NCBI GenBank assembly: GCA_004352715.1
Contig: SCFE01000037.1
Span: 1,383,980 to 1,447,979, forward strand
Origin: Hofstenia miamia
Lineage: Eukaryota > Xenacoelomorpha > Acoela
Length of the DNA: 64,000 nucleotides
Reading direction: 5' to 3'
In this document: positions 48,716-59,756 of the stretch, in pieces
Numbering within the stretch: position 1 is the first letter of the stretch
Layout of the letters: every line of letters begins with the position of its first letter
Program-made: the position numbers and the translations under genes
Notes under the pieces: model-generated
Seen by the model: the letters and a program-made list of their open reading frames with translations, nothing else
Database searches by the model: none
Told to the model about the DNA's origin: nothing

Positions 48716-49763
48716 CTCATTCCATTCTGCTTGACAAGTTACGTTTATTTGGTTTTGATGTGGATTTCATCGAACTGTTCCAGTCTTACCTGACCAATCG
48801 CCACCAGTGTAGCAAAATCACCTCGTCTATCTCTGCTCCTGTCTCCGTTACTAGTGGTGCCCCTCATGCTGTTCTCAACTCGTCTTGCCTGCTGTATGTC
48901 GACGACAATGCGATTTTTGTTTTTGGCTGGTCTTTTGCTTCTAACATTTCTTCTGATCTTGAGCACTTGTCTACTTGGTCCTCTGTCAACCATCTTGATT
49001 TTAGCGCTACCAAGACATGTGGTATTTCCTTTTTTGTGGCTCCCTCTTCTGATTTTCCTCTACCTGTGAACTTTGCTCCTCATCACACTCATCTTGGAGT
49101 TCAACTTTCTGCAAACTTAAATTGGACTGGACATGTGTCCTTGCACCTCCGCAAAGCTAATTCCTCGCTGTTTGCCCTTTTCCGTAATGTTCCTTTTAAT
49201 ACCTCGTCCGCTGTGAAACTCTTTGTTCAAGTCCATTCCTCGCGCCATTCTTCTCTACGGGTCTCCCTGTTGGTGGCCTTCTCGTTCTTTGTTCCACTCT
49301 ATGGAACGTTTCCAGAAACGCGCTTTCAAATGGATTTCCCCTTTGGCCTATTAAGACGCTCTCCTGAAATTCTCGACTCTCACACTGTCACTCATTTTTC
49401 GTGCATGTTCAATCGTTTGTTGACTCAGAAGGTAGATCTTGATCCATTTGCGTTTATCTTGTTCTCTAACTCCCAGTCTTCACTCATTATTCAATCGTGT
49501 TTGTGCTTCTGCTAATCTCTTACTGACTCTAAATCCTCCAACGGCCATTGATTTTTTTTCTCGCCCACCGACCTTCAAGAAATCTTTGATGTCTTTGCTT
49601 TTCGATGTACCTTTGTCTCACTTTGACTACTCTTCCATCTGCTCGTACTTCATCCTGTGTGACTGCTCCCGTTGTCAATTGATTTGACTTTTTAATTTTT
49701 GTTTTGTTCCGCTCTAACCGGACCCTAAGGGTCAGCAAGAGAAGAGAACAATTGATCAAATGT
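48716..49763 (+). mobile_element. LINE family A, 3' half, plus strand
   Basis: The frame from the gap begins HSILLDKLRLFGFDVDFIEL, runs through SGAPHAVLNSSCLLYVDDNAIF (motif B shortened by deletion, catalytic YVDD intact) and LGVQLSANLNWTGHVS, then through the C-terminal domain to a stop at 49515. A second frame (49439-49687) covers the end with FDVPLSHFDYSS. The 3' UTR ends in a (TA)n tract at 49764. It is the best-preserved C-terminus of this family in the window but is truncated 5' by the gap and frameshifted near 49440. Confidence 0.85.
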
Positions 49764-49789
49764 ATATATATATATATATATATATATGT
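49764..49789. repeat. (TA)n microsatellite at LINE 3' end
   Basis: About 12 TA units directly after the LINE 3' UTR, possibly the element's simple-repeat tail. Confidence 0.9.
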
Positions 49790-49964
49790 AATGTGTTTAT
49801 AATGTGTTTTATCGCCTGTTTCTATTGCAGGACAGGAAATTATCTAGAAATCTAAATAATATACATGTATTTGTTTCAGTTTCAGTCTTAATTCAGTTTT
49901 TCACTTTTTCGGGGCGCTTCGAAGAGGACACATGTCCCCTCCCTTTAAAATGTGTCTCAATATA

Positions 49965-51191
49965 CAGTGGGTGGAAAGAAGTATTCGCCCACCAGAATTT
50001 TTAAAAAAAACAGAATAATCAGTATTTAGTCATACAACCATGCAGTTGAATACATTTGTTAACTCTAGATGGCATAGATTTATACAAATTATCAATAAAA
50101 GTTTGAGGAATTGCATTCCATATATTAAAAACAGTCTGCTCTAAGTTCTCTAGAGTTTGTGTCATTGCCTTTATTTGCCGCTTTATATAGGCCCAGACAT
50201 TTTCAATGGGGCTTAAATCTGGACTGTACGGGGGCCAGCATTCTTTTACAACACCATTTATTTCGAACCACTCCATAACTGCTCTCTATCGATGAATGGG
50301 ACAATTGTATCTTGAAAAATTTGATCATCACCAGTAGTATTACTTCCAGCTTTTTCTAATAACCCTAAATACGCTACATAATTGCACTTTTTCAGGAGCA
50401 CACGAGAACCATTGCCAGTGATACAGCCCCAGAACATAATAGAAAAATGACTCGTGGATTTCAAAATAGTATTTTTGGCATCATATCAAGTGCCTGACTT
50501 ACGCCATACTTACACTCGTCCATCACTGCGCAGGTTGAACTTACACTCATCACTGAAAATTATTCGTTTCCCACTGAAGTCTTTTCATGCGGACAGCCGG
50601 TGAAATGTGAATTTTCTTGGCTGCAGGCGTCCAGNGCGCAGGTTGAACTTACACTCATCACTGAAAATTATTCGTTTCCTACTGAAGTCTTTTCATGCGG
50701 ACAGACGGTGAAATGTGAATTTTCTTGGCTGCAGGCGTCCAGTGACTCCCAAATCATGAATTCCTTTACGAATTGTCTTAGTACAGACCGTTTTCGTATT
50801 GAAACTATTGAAAATGGTTCTGACTTGCTCTGCAGGTGCTTTGTCTTTGTTTAGAATTCTCCCGGTGTCTCGTCGATCTCTATTGTCCAATTTTTTTGTC
50901 TGCCACACCTCTCTTGATTTTCAACGGTACCGTGTGCAAGGTATTTCGAATAAATTGACCTGGCTGTTGATATCCCTGTAAGTCCCAATTTTTGTTGTAT
51001 TTTGTCCCACGAGTAACCAAGCCCACGTAAAATAACCACTTTATTTCTCTGCAAATTCATTGTTTCATTTTTCTTAACTTAACCATTTTGAAACGTTTTC
51101 CGTTTAAACTAACTGACGTGTAACGAGTTAATTAAAATTTAATTAAGATATTTTAAGAATTCTGGTGTGCGAATATTTTTTCCACCCACTG
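49965..51191 (-). mobile_element. Tc1-like transposon, decayed
   Basis: Inverted ends: CAGTGGGTGGAAAGAAGTAT on the left, and on the right the complement of CAGTGGGTGGAAAAAATATT, each followed by TCGC-CACCAGAATT. Left flank is TA; the right TA is lost. The transposase on the minus strand starts at 51060 with an HTH segment, VVILRGLGYSWDKIQQKLGL, continues through frameshifts with the second HTH, then IMFWGCITGNGSRVLL and, at 50276-50019, CWPPYSPDLSPIENVWAYIK with the last catalytic acid, ending at HGCMTKY. A 115-bp direct duplication around the single N at 50635 and several frameshifts inactivate this copy, although part of that damage may be assembly error. Confidence 0.85.
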
Positions 51192-51237
51192 TTCCAACAA
51201 TACTCAATACTCCAACAAATCTCGACTGACAGGAATT

Positions 51238-52346
51238 TTAAGATTCCTCGCCACTGAAAAATTTGGGTATTTTGATAGACGATTTTTCGTTCGGGCGTTT
51301 TTAGCTTTTTTACGCCATGTAGAATCCGATTTTCAAGCCATGGTGATCTCTGCGGTTTTCGGGCTTGCAAAATGTGATCTCTTCTAGAACCCCTGTAACT
51401 ACGCCTTCGACGCTTGTCCCAGGTAACCCGTTTGCTCCTCCCAGACTTGTCAACGAGCCGAGCCAAACCTGAGCACTTTATTGGATATACAATGATCCTT
51501 TATTAAGCCAAGCACATTTATAGTTCTGTTTGTTAATTTTATTATGCAGATATTTCTTATTTTTTTCATTCAATATACCTTTCTTATAATTTTATTTTAA
51601 AATTTTTATTAAATAATAGGGAGCTATACAAAAAATTTTGAGAGTGCAATATTTTTTCAAAAAAATTATCGAGCTAAAACGAGCCTCATTGAAAAATTCT
51701 ATGTGGCGAGCAGATTTTACAAATTTCGGCTGGTTGACAAGTATGGCTCTACCCTTGCCGAGATTTCGCGTTTTGTATTTGAAAAAATTATACTTAAGCG
51801 ACAATAAAAAAGTAAATCTAAGCCGAATTATGTAACGTTCTTTGAGAGCTTACTCTGTTTTAGTTTCTTTTGGCTATTTCTCGAAAAACATTTCGTGTTT
51901 TTAAAAAATTATGATTACAAAATATCGTCAATATCCATTCATTTGATATGGAATTTTGTCCACATTATATACGACTATCTCTAAATATCTGGGCCAAAAA
52001 AATTAGGATATAATATTTGTCGAGTTTGAAAATGTCCATAATTCATTAGGGGCCAAATTAGCTAATTTTTCAATAAATTCCAAAATTTTCTCTACTAGTC
52101 CATATCTTTAAATTCTGCGACCCAGAAATGTTTGTGTATACCTAGTTATGAATTTGTGAAAGTTTCAAGCTTGGTTAAAAAATAAGAGACAAGTGTCAGT
52201 TTCAAGAAGCCCTTCTATTTTGGCTAATTATATATATATATTTAACATAATTTTTGCATGAAATGCTCTGAACATGACTGTGGTAAAGTCCCTTTCCTGA
52301 TATAAGGAAAAATAATCTTTTATTTTTCAGTGGCGAGGAACCTTAA
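51238..52346. mobile_element. TTAA-flanked inverted-repeat element (piggyBac-type MITE)
   Basis: The element at 51242-52342 (1101 bp) lies between TTAA at 51238-51241 and TTAA at 52343-52346. The termini are inverted over about 21 bp with one mismatch; they share TTCCTCGCCACTGAAAAAT. TTAA duplication is the hallmark of piggyBac, although the terminus does not begin with the usual CCC. There is no transposase ORF. It lies just upstream of the transformer-2-like gene. Confidence 0.7.
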
Positions 52347-52644
52347 TGCAGTCACCCGTCAAGGCACATTTCAGGTGCTTTCCTCTACAAATTCAGCTGT
52401 TTCTTATTACTTTTGAAAATATTGCTCACTATTCTGCTAAATTTGAGCGAATCACAAATATTTTGCTTGATTTGTTAGGTGCTCCCAAACATGTTCTTTT
52501 TAACAAAGTTTGTGAGAGTGTAAAAGCATAAACAGGACTCTCCATAGTATGTTTTCTGGTGTAATGCAAATTGGAGCGCATCGTCCGTGTGCCAGATAGG
52601 CTCAAAGAAATAGTTTTTTATATATCTGTTTTGTTTTTATTTTA

Positions 52645-53156
52645 TCTTAGATTACCAATTTATGCAATAAAACAATTAAATTTTAAGAGTTTTTAAACGA
52701 AAAATAAATGCATGATTTGTTTCTATAAAAACATCGCAAGTTTCAGATACTATGTTTGCGTATTACACTAGGCTTTTTGGGATTCCAATTTCCAGATATA
52801 AAACTGATTATTATCAATTTTTGAAATTGGCACGAAACAGTGCAAGTTTACATGTTTATTTTTATAGAACAGTCATATTCTTTATATATATAGATTTAGT
52901 TTCATTNNNNNNNNNNNTCTTAGATTACCAATTTATGCAATAAAACAATTAAATTTTAAGAGTTTTTAAACGAAAAATAAATGCATGATTTGTTTCTATA
53001 AAAACATCGTATTACACTAGGCTTTTTGGGATTCCATTTTCCAGATATAAAACTGATTATTATCAATTTTTGAAATTGGCATGAAACAGTGCAGGATTAC
53101 ATGTTTATTTTTATAGAACAGTCATATTCCTTATATATATAGATTTAGTTTCATTA
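52645..53156. repeat. Direct duplication around an 11-N gap, upstream of tra2
   Basis: 52645-52906 is repeated at 52918-53156 with a ~24-bp deletion and few mismatches; the copies meet at 11 N (52907-52917). This looks like two overlapping contig ends that were not merged. Confidence 0.85.
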
Positions 53157-53163
53157 CGTTTAG

Positions 53164-56100
53164 CCGGAGTCTTTCTTCATCATCGTATGAAATGCCATAT
53201 CGTCGTGGCGGTCGTGATTACAGAGATTATTCCCCTCGGATGCGGTCACATTATATTCCTACTCCAACTTATGCCGAAAGAGTTAGTTTACACTATGTAT
53301 AATTGAAAAACATAAGCTACAAAACTATTTTTCAATTAAGTAATCTCTTAAGTTATATATTACAAACTAGTTGTTTTTTAGCTTTCATGTTAGCTAATTA
53401 ATTTGTTTTAATTTAATTCCAAAATAATGACGAAATTTGTAGAGAGATTTATTCTCAAATCATCCACTTTACGTATATTTAAACACTAAAAAGCAAAAAC
53501 CGGATTACATTGCAGTGGTATTCAAATTCACATTTACAAAGTTAATCAAGCCAACTTCGCTATTAGTATCGTGCTGATTTAAGATATTTTAACTGCAACA
53601 CTTTAACTTTAGGAAAACCCACCACCTTCCAAGTGTCTAGGCATCTTTGGCTTGGATGTCCGAACCACTGAGCGAGATCTTCGAGATATATTTAGTGATT
53701 GCAAGGGTTTCAAAGATGTGACCTTAGTATATGATAGGGCTAATGGACGTTCACGTGGATTTGCTTTTCTTCAATTTCACAGTACTTCTGATGCTGGTTT
53801 GGTATGTTTCATCTTTAGCTGCTATTCTATGCTTCACAATAAGATAAAAGTTTTTTTATGCAAATTAATGTTCATTTGTCTTTACTTTTCTTCAATTTCA
53901 CAGTACTTCTGATGCTGGTTTGGTATGCTTCATCAGCTGCTATTCTATGCTTCACAATAAGATAAAAGTTGTTTTTTTATGCAAATTAGGACACTGTATA
54001 TACTTTTGTTATAACAATAAATATGAAACTGTCAGTTTTGTCACTTAAATCTAGAAAAAAGTCATTGTAAAATGCAGCCTAAAAGAAATTTTATTTCAAT
54101 TTGCGCTATATTTTTACAATAGTTTCCTTTTATATTAATTTTTAGGCTAAAAAAGAATGCTCTGGTATGAAGATAGATGACAGACCAGTGAGATTAGATT
54201 TTTCTTTAACACATCGTGCGCACAAACCTACTCCTGGTGTATATATGGGTCGACCAACTATGTAAGCATTTGCTTTTTTATATTGGTCAAGTCCTCATTT
54301 ACTATTATTGTTTTCGCATAAAATCGTTATCGTGTGTTGAAAAATAGTCTAGAAATGTATTTTATCATAATAGTTTCGGTGTTGTCTATATCATCGCAGT
54401 CTAGTCGATGATCTGTATGAAGTTATCAGTTGTTTAGATGTCATGTCTATAAGCATATTGACTTAAATAATGTTTTCAAGATGATCCTGCAAACCTGTTA
54501 TATCAAAGTCTCTTACTGAAATAGGTGTTGTAGCGACTCTACGAATTGTTAACGAATTCATTACATTTCTGTCGATTTCACTTTTCAGAATAAATGCATG
54601 TGTCAAAACTATATTGATAAATTTCTCTGGAAGGTAAAGATGCGCATCCGCATGTTTGATAAAAACCCAGAATGGAATTTATCAGGTCCAACTGGCCTAA
54701 TTGGTTTGACTTTCCTAAAAAATTGGGTATCATCTAATCATATAATTGGCGAACATATGTTAATAACGGATGAAATTCCTTACCTTGTATTGATAAGCAT
54801 TCTAATGTATAAGAAATTCATTTGAGCAGTTGCGTCAACAATAGTTATATTTAAAGTGCGCGCTCAATTTATAATATTTAACACATCGGATTTATCAAAA
54901 TCCCTACCCATATGATTGACGTTTGATTTTATCCCTTTTAATTGTGTTACTTTTCATTGCTTCCATTTTTATTTTATACCATTCTGTTGGTTCCTTGTTT
55001 CTAACAATAATTCTTCTTGGTTTAAAGACTTGCGAACTGTACTCGATTTAATTGCGAATTCTATGAAATATTCAGCAATGTTGATCGCCTCAGCCATATT
55101 TTCTGTACTTCTAATTAACATCTACCAATCACCCTAGCAACATATCTTCGTTAGTAAAAGAGATATCTTTAGTGGAATAGCGCCTCCTCGTTTTCATAGA
55201 ATTTTAAGAGCTTAATATAATACAACATAGAACATTTGTAGCTGTTTTGCTCAAACGAGGAAAGAGTTCAGAATTATACATGTTTTTCAATTACGCGTAA
55301 GCTACATCAAGCGGTTTACGGGAAGGATTGTAGGCTCAGAAATACAACTTTACAACTTTAGTTCTACTGATTCTTTTGTCATTTACATCACCCCTTGTTT
55401 ACAAAAACAACCTGGGATTCTATCTAACAGTTTTCGCCATTTTGCTCTATATAAAGATTCATTACAACACCTTGAGTATTTAATTGCAGAAATATTGGTC
55501 TACATTTCAAAGCTATTTTAGCAAATGAATATTTTAAATATATTCATATCGTTTGTTCATAAAAAGTTATTGATAGTAGAAGTCGTCTTGGGAAATGAAG
55601 GCCGGTCTTGTGGTATTAATTAACGATAGCAACAAGACTTTCGTAAAGCCTATAGAATGTATTGTACTTGGTTGGAACATTTGTCTACTTATGATTTAAC
55701 AATGAAGTCATGTGCATTACAATCCTATCAAATATATCTTCCCAAAAGCTTGTAACCATATAATCTCTTTTACCAACTCAACGATTTATCAGTGTCTCTC
55801 AAATACCAACTTGAACAATTTCGTTATATTTCAAACTAAACAGATAGTTGTAACTCAAATGAGGAGAGAGTACTTAGCTGATCACCTCGATTTTCAATAA
55901 AATTCTTGTGCGCATCCACACTTATTCTACTGCAATCGCTACTAGAATGTCATAAATGATTTCGTGATGAATACAACCGAAACTGGTTACAGTAATATTT
56001 ACTAGTTAAACTTGAGACTGATAAATCATTACTGTAACAAACAAGTAGCTTCACTCTAGGTGGAATCGAAGCCCTCTGTATAATTTTCAGTTATATTTTT

Positions 56101-56492
56101 TGCAAATAAATGTTTTATTTATAAATTTGAGGCGTTTTGCGAGTTAATTCAAAATAGATAGTTATGCGGTTAATATTACATGTCTTACATTATCATTAAA
56201 TTGAATAATACACATATTGAGCAAATATAAATGCGAGCGTGACTTATTTAATGCTCCTTAAATTGTAGACGAAGACAAATTGCAAAATTTTTTGTTTTCA
56301 AGAGTTAACATATTTGACTGTGAATTTCAATTTAGCATTCGCCCAGAGCGGTATCGGGATGATCGCTATCATCGACGGGATTATGACGATAGACGTTATC
56401 GTGAACGAGATTATGATTACTATCCCTCGCACAGAAGAGATTATTATTCAAGATCACGCTCGAGATCTCCATACTCACGTACTGGTTTTTAA
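53164..56492 (+). CDS. tra2: Transformer-2-like SR splicing factor, 5' end missing
   Basis: Exons 53164-53281, 53613-53801, 54146-54261 and 56336-56492 join in phase. The first visible exon encodes an RS/Arg-Tyr region ([20 protein letters not shown]). Exon 2 has the RRM with RNP2 CLGIFGLDV, the Tra2-typical [12 protein letters not shown] and RNP1 [10 protein letters not shown]. Exon 3 gives [19 protein letters not shown] and VYMGRPT, the conserved Tra2 linker (human HTPTPGIYMGRPTY). The last exon encodes an [20 protein letters not shown] tail ending RSPYSRTGF. Tra2 proteins bind GAA-rich exonic enhancers in the nucleus and promote exon inclusion; they often autoregulate by poison exons. The initiator exon is not in view, since exon 53164 needs two upstream bases; the 5' flank is disturbed by a duplication and Ns. 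The intron before the last exon is about 2 kb. Confidence 0.9.
53885..53988 (+). repeat. Partial duplicate of the tra2 RRM exon end plus donor
   Basis: A copy, displaced 121 bp, of sequence starting at about 53764: the last part of the RRM exon, its GTATG donor and ~65 bp of intron. In its new place CTTTTCTTCAATTTCACAG forms a good polypyrimidine tract and AG acceptor, defining a potential 19-nt exon at 53904-53922. Confidence 0.85.
54262..56335. other. Last tra2 intron (about 2.07 kb)
   Basis: No recognised mobile element. A second possible acceptor, AATTGTAG at about 56261-56268, would also be in phase but leads quickly to a stop after about 13 codons, so it is an alternative-ending candidate only. 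Confidence 0.45.
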
Positions 56493-58813
56493 CCTTCCAA
56501 TACCTAACTCACTCATATTTAGGTAGATACTGAAGTATAATGTCAAAGTAAGTTTCCACTTAGTTGAATATATTAATTTACATATTGTGCAAAAGGACAA
56601 GAAAATAAGAAAATTGAAATTTATTTAAAAGACTAGAAAATTTTCATCCACTAGAAAAACTATAAGAAAATTGAAAAATTGTGGAAGAAAAACATTGAAA
56701 TTAGCACTTGAACTGCTTGTTACCATCTGATTTGCTGCTCGAATTGCCGGCAAAGTTAGGTATTATCACTCACTTTATTTTATTTGTACAAGCTGCATGT
56801 GACTGTTGTCATGTATATTTTATAATGCGATTCTATTTATTTCTATTTATTAGTGTTATACTATTATATAAATTAAAAAAAAGAACTTCGATTTTTTTAT
56901 GTTTAATACTATATTATCGCGGTTATCATTTTTATATGGTATTTCTTTCACTATGGAGTCGGCATTATGAAAGTAATCGTTTCATTTACTTGGATTCTTA
57001 AAATAATATTATGACAGTATATGATGTTGGCTTATACTAGAATACATCCAAAACGTGCAAGGTGTTGCTAAGAAATATCATTTTGTGAATGTGCATTTTT
57101 GCATACGTGGTGGATATAGGTAGTATGTAAATCTGATTTAATTGATTCTAAATTCTTAGATTGAGATCAACAACTTTTTCAATTTTGTAAATTTTTGTAA
57201 AGTTATTTGAGTAATAATAATAATTATTATTATTATTGTTATATTATATGATGGCTTTTCGGACCATCAAATTAAGTCAATTCCAGTATTGGTACGTGCA
57301 CACATTCTAGTCTTTGTGGATGGTAATTAAATATAAATCAATTAGTTCTATTAATATCTTTTAGTACTTGGGTTCAATTTTCTTCATTACTACTGGAAAG
57401 CAGATTGTAAAGACCTAAAAAGTGCATTTTTGTTTTTGTAAATTCAACTACACATTCGTACTGTGGGCTTCAATGTTTTACTTTTATATATTTGTGTATG
57501 TATTTTACTAACTATTGTATTTTAGGAATTGATTTTGGTTGCATCTGTTTATAAATAATTTTTGGTTAAATTAGTTTCTATTGTTTTTAACGTCGTTTGT
57601 AATGTTAAGTAAATTATACATATGTCGTCTATATTTGTATTTAGAAGAAATTTCTTATAAAATGCATTTAACACCAATTTGCTTTATAATATACATATTT
57701 ATCGAATTTGAATAACCTTTTCAAACATCACACGCATTGAAATATTAATATTCAAAATTTACAAACAAAATTGTTTGTACTAAATATCCAGAAGTACTTA
57801 GTTTTCAACAATTCCGCAATTTTAATAGTAAAGTTAAATTAACCTGAATTTTATTGTCTTCCTTCAATCTTTAAAATTTTTAAACATCTTGTAAATATCT
57901 TTTTTCTTATTAATTTGGTTCTATAAAATGAATATCATTAATACAGATATTAATTGTATATAAAAGAGGTTAATAACAAACATACCCATCATTGATCTAG
58001 AAAACAGAAAAATTTAAAAAGGTTTTGTCGCCATGGGTCATATAATTGGGCCGGGGTTGTATACACTGCGAAATGCTATAATACGATTTGTACAACTTTT
58101 TCTACCAAGATACATGATGAAATGCAATTTGAGTAATAAGTATGTTTCATTGTTGTATCCAGTTAGGCAGCACTACTAATTGTACTTTTTTGATTTCCAA
58201 TAATTTTACCAGTGCTTCAATCTTACGAATAAAAACCACAAACTTGATTTAGTTAAATTCATTTTTTAGTTTTTGTAAAAAGCATCTTCCAGCAAACGCA
58301 TTGAAATAGGAGTTTTTATTTGTATCTTCACTGATGAAGTTATTACTAAGATTTTAGATCTTGTTTTGAAATGAGAGTGTTAGCATATGTTCAATTTTGA
58401 ATGCATTCTATTAGAAATTATTCAGTTGCAAGCTTTTTAAAATTCGTAAATATATCAATGCCAAATAAATTTCATATTGCAATTGGATAAGAAATTATGT
58501 TGTGATTTATCAGAATATAAACTACTATGAATATTCCTCGATTTAATTAATTTTAGCAGTTTAGATTTGAAACATTTTATGGATTGAACCGATCTAGAAA
58601 CAATCCACGATTCAATCCATAGGATCTTTGATATTTGTTCAAATTATGAAGAAATGCCTAATGAAATTTTACCAATTAAGAACATCTTATAAAAAGTCAT
58701 TATCCAATAGTTTATAGATCGAAACCTTAGAGACAATATATAAGTTCATTGAAAAGATCAGCAATATAAACAAGAAATATTTTATACATACATTCAAGAC
58801 AGAATACAGGAGA
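56493..58813. other. Intergenic, tra2 3' UTR then nothing recognised
   Basis: AT-rich sequence. A (TAA)n/(TTA)n stretch lies at about 57211-57238. No coding exon or RNA gene is supported. Confidence 0.5.
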
Positions 58814-59112
58814 TTCTATACCTGGGTTTTCGAGGACTCTGAAAAACTTGAACTTGAATAAGTTCGTAAAACTCGATCGGAAAATTTGGAAGAGAAATCA
58901 TTATTTCTTGAACTCGATCGAAAATCCACTTGAAAATATGGTCAAATTTATAGAATTTTAAATTTCATAATCATTTTTTATAGTAAAATAAATGATTTTA
59001 AACTTCAAAAACTATCAAACTGAATTTTCTTTAAAAAAAAGTGCTCGAATTCGAAACAAAAACTCTAACTCGGACCGAGTAACTCGAACTCCACTAGAAA
59101 ACTGTTTTCTAC
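58814..59112. mobile_element. Small inverted-repeat element (possible hAT MITE)
   Basis: 58822-59104 (283 bp) has imperfect inverted ends (CTGGGTTTTCGAGGACTC versus the complement of CACTAGAAAACTG with GAACTCGA-rich sequence behind). Both sides carry repeated ACTCGA/TCGAGT words. Flanks TTCTATAC and TTTTCTAC match at 6 of 8 positions, a possible old 8-bp duplication. Confidence 0.4.
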
Positions 59113-59114
59113 AA

Positions 59115-59657
59115 GCGGCCTAAAAAGAAATGTTAGAAACATTAAATCTGTTAAATACAATGTAAGAATAATATCAACGATATATAAAATGCTATTTATT
59201 CCCAACTTAAAAGCACCTACTAATTTTAAAGATTTGTCTACATGCGCCTGTGGCGCAACTTAAATTAGAGAGTTTTCACGGCAGTTATGTAGAATTCAAG
59301 AGCATAGAACATCAACAAAAATATTGAATCACTCAAAGCTCTGTGATTATTAATTCAATTATAAAATATATATGATTAATCAAATACGAAAAATAAATTA
59401 TATATAACAAAATGTGCGATTTGTGTATGCAATGCGAAACAGTCAAAATCTAGAGATAAAATCAATGACAAAGATATTCGATAAGTTCAATATTATCTAT
59501 AAAATTTTTGTTTTCTATAAAATTAATTGCAACTGTGGTGAGGACTTTACTGTATATAGTATCAGTCAACTACGCAGAATAAAAGACCACAAAACTAAAT
59601 CAACAATAGCAGAACACCTTAAGAAAGTGTGGATTAAATTTGTGACATCAAAATTTT
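59115..59657 (+). pseudogene. GIY-YIG endonuclease remnants, Penelope-like
   Basis: Two successive plus-strand pieces. The first (about 59235-59330) reads CACGAT, a stop, then FSRQLCRIQEHRTST. The second (59515-59650) reads YKINCNCGEDFTVYSISQLR followed by RIKDHKTKSTIAEHLKK. Both follow the pattern YKIxCxCGxxYIGxTxRxLxxRIxEHxxxxxSAIAEH found in the C-terminal GIY-YIG domain of Penelope-like elements. The YIG residues themselves are lost. No matching RT is nearby. Two copies side by side suggest nested insertions or a duplication. Confidence 0.45.
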
Positions 59658-59756
59658 AAGATCAACCATCCTCAAAAATTAATCGAAAGTGGACGCATAT
59701 GATCAATGCAACCAAGATGACTACATATATCAGCATAAATTACCTTTAATCGACGT

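Noticed and set aside
38124-48793. Long open frames spanning the N gaps
   Set aside because: They are open only because N codons cannot stop; no information inside.
51143-51466. Arg-rich 107-codon minus-strand ORF
   Set aside because: It runs across the TTAA-defined border of the inverted-repeat element and the Tc1 end, so it is not one coding unit.
54598-54825. 75-codon open stretch in the last tra2 intron
   Set aside because: No family motif and no phase-compatible splice sites joining it to tra2; likely chance in AT-rich intron.
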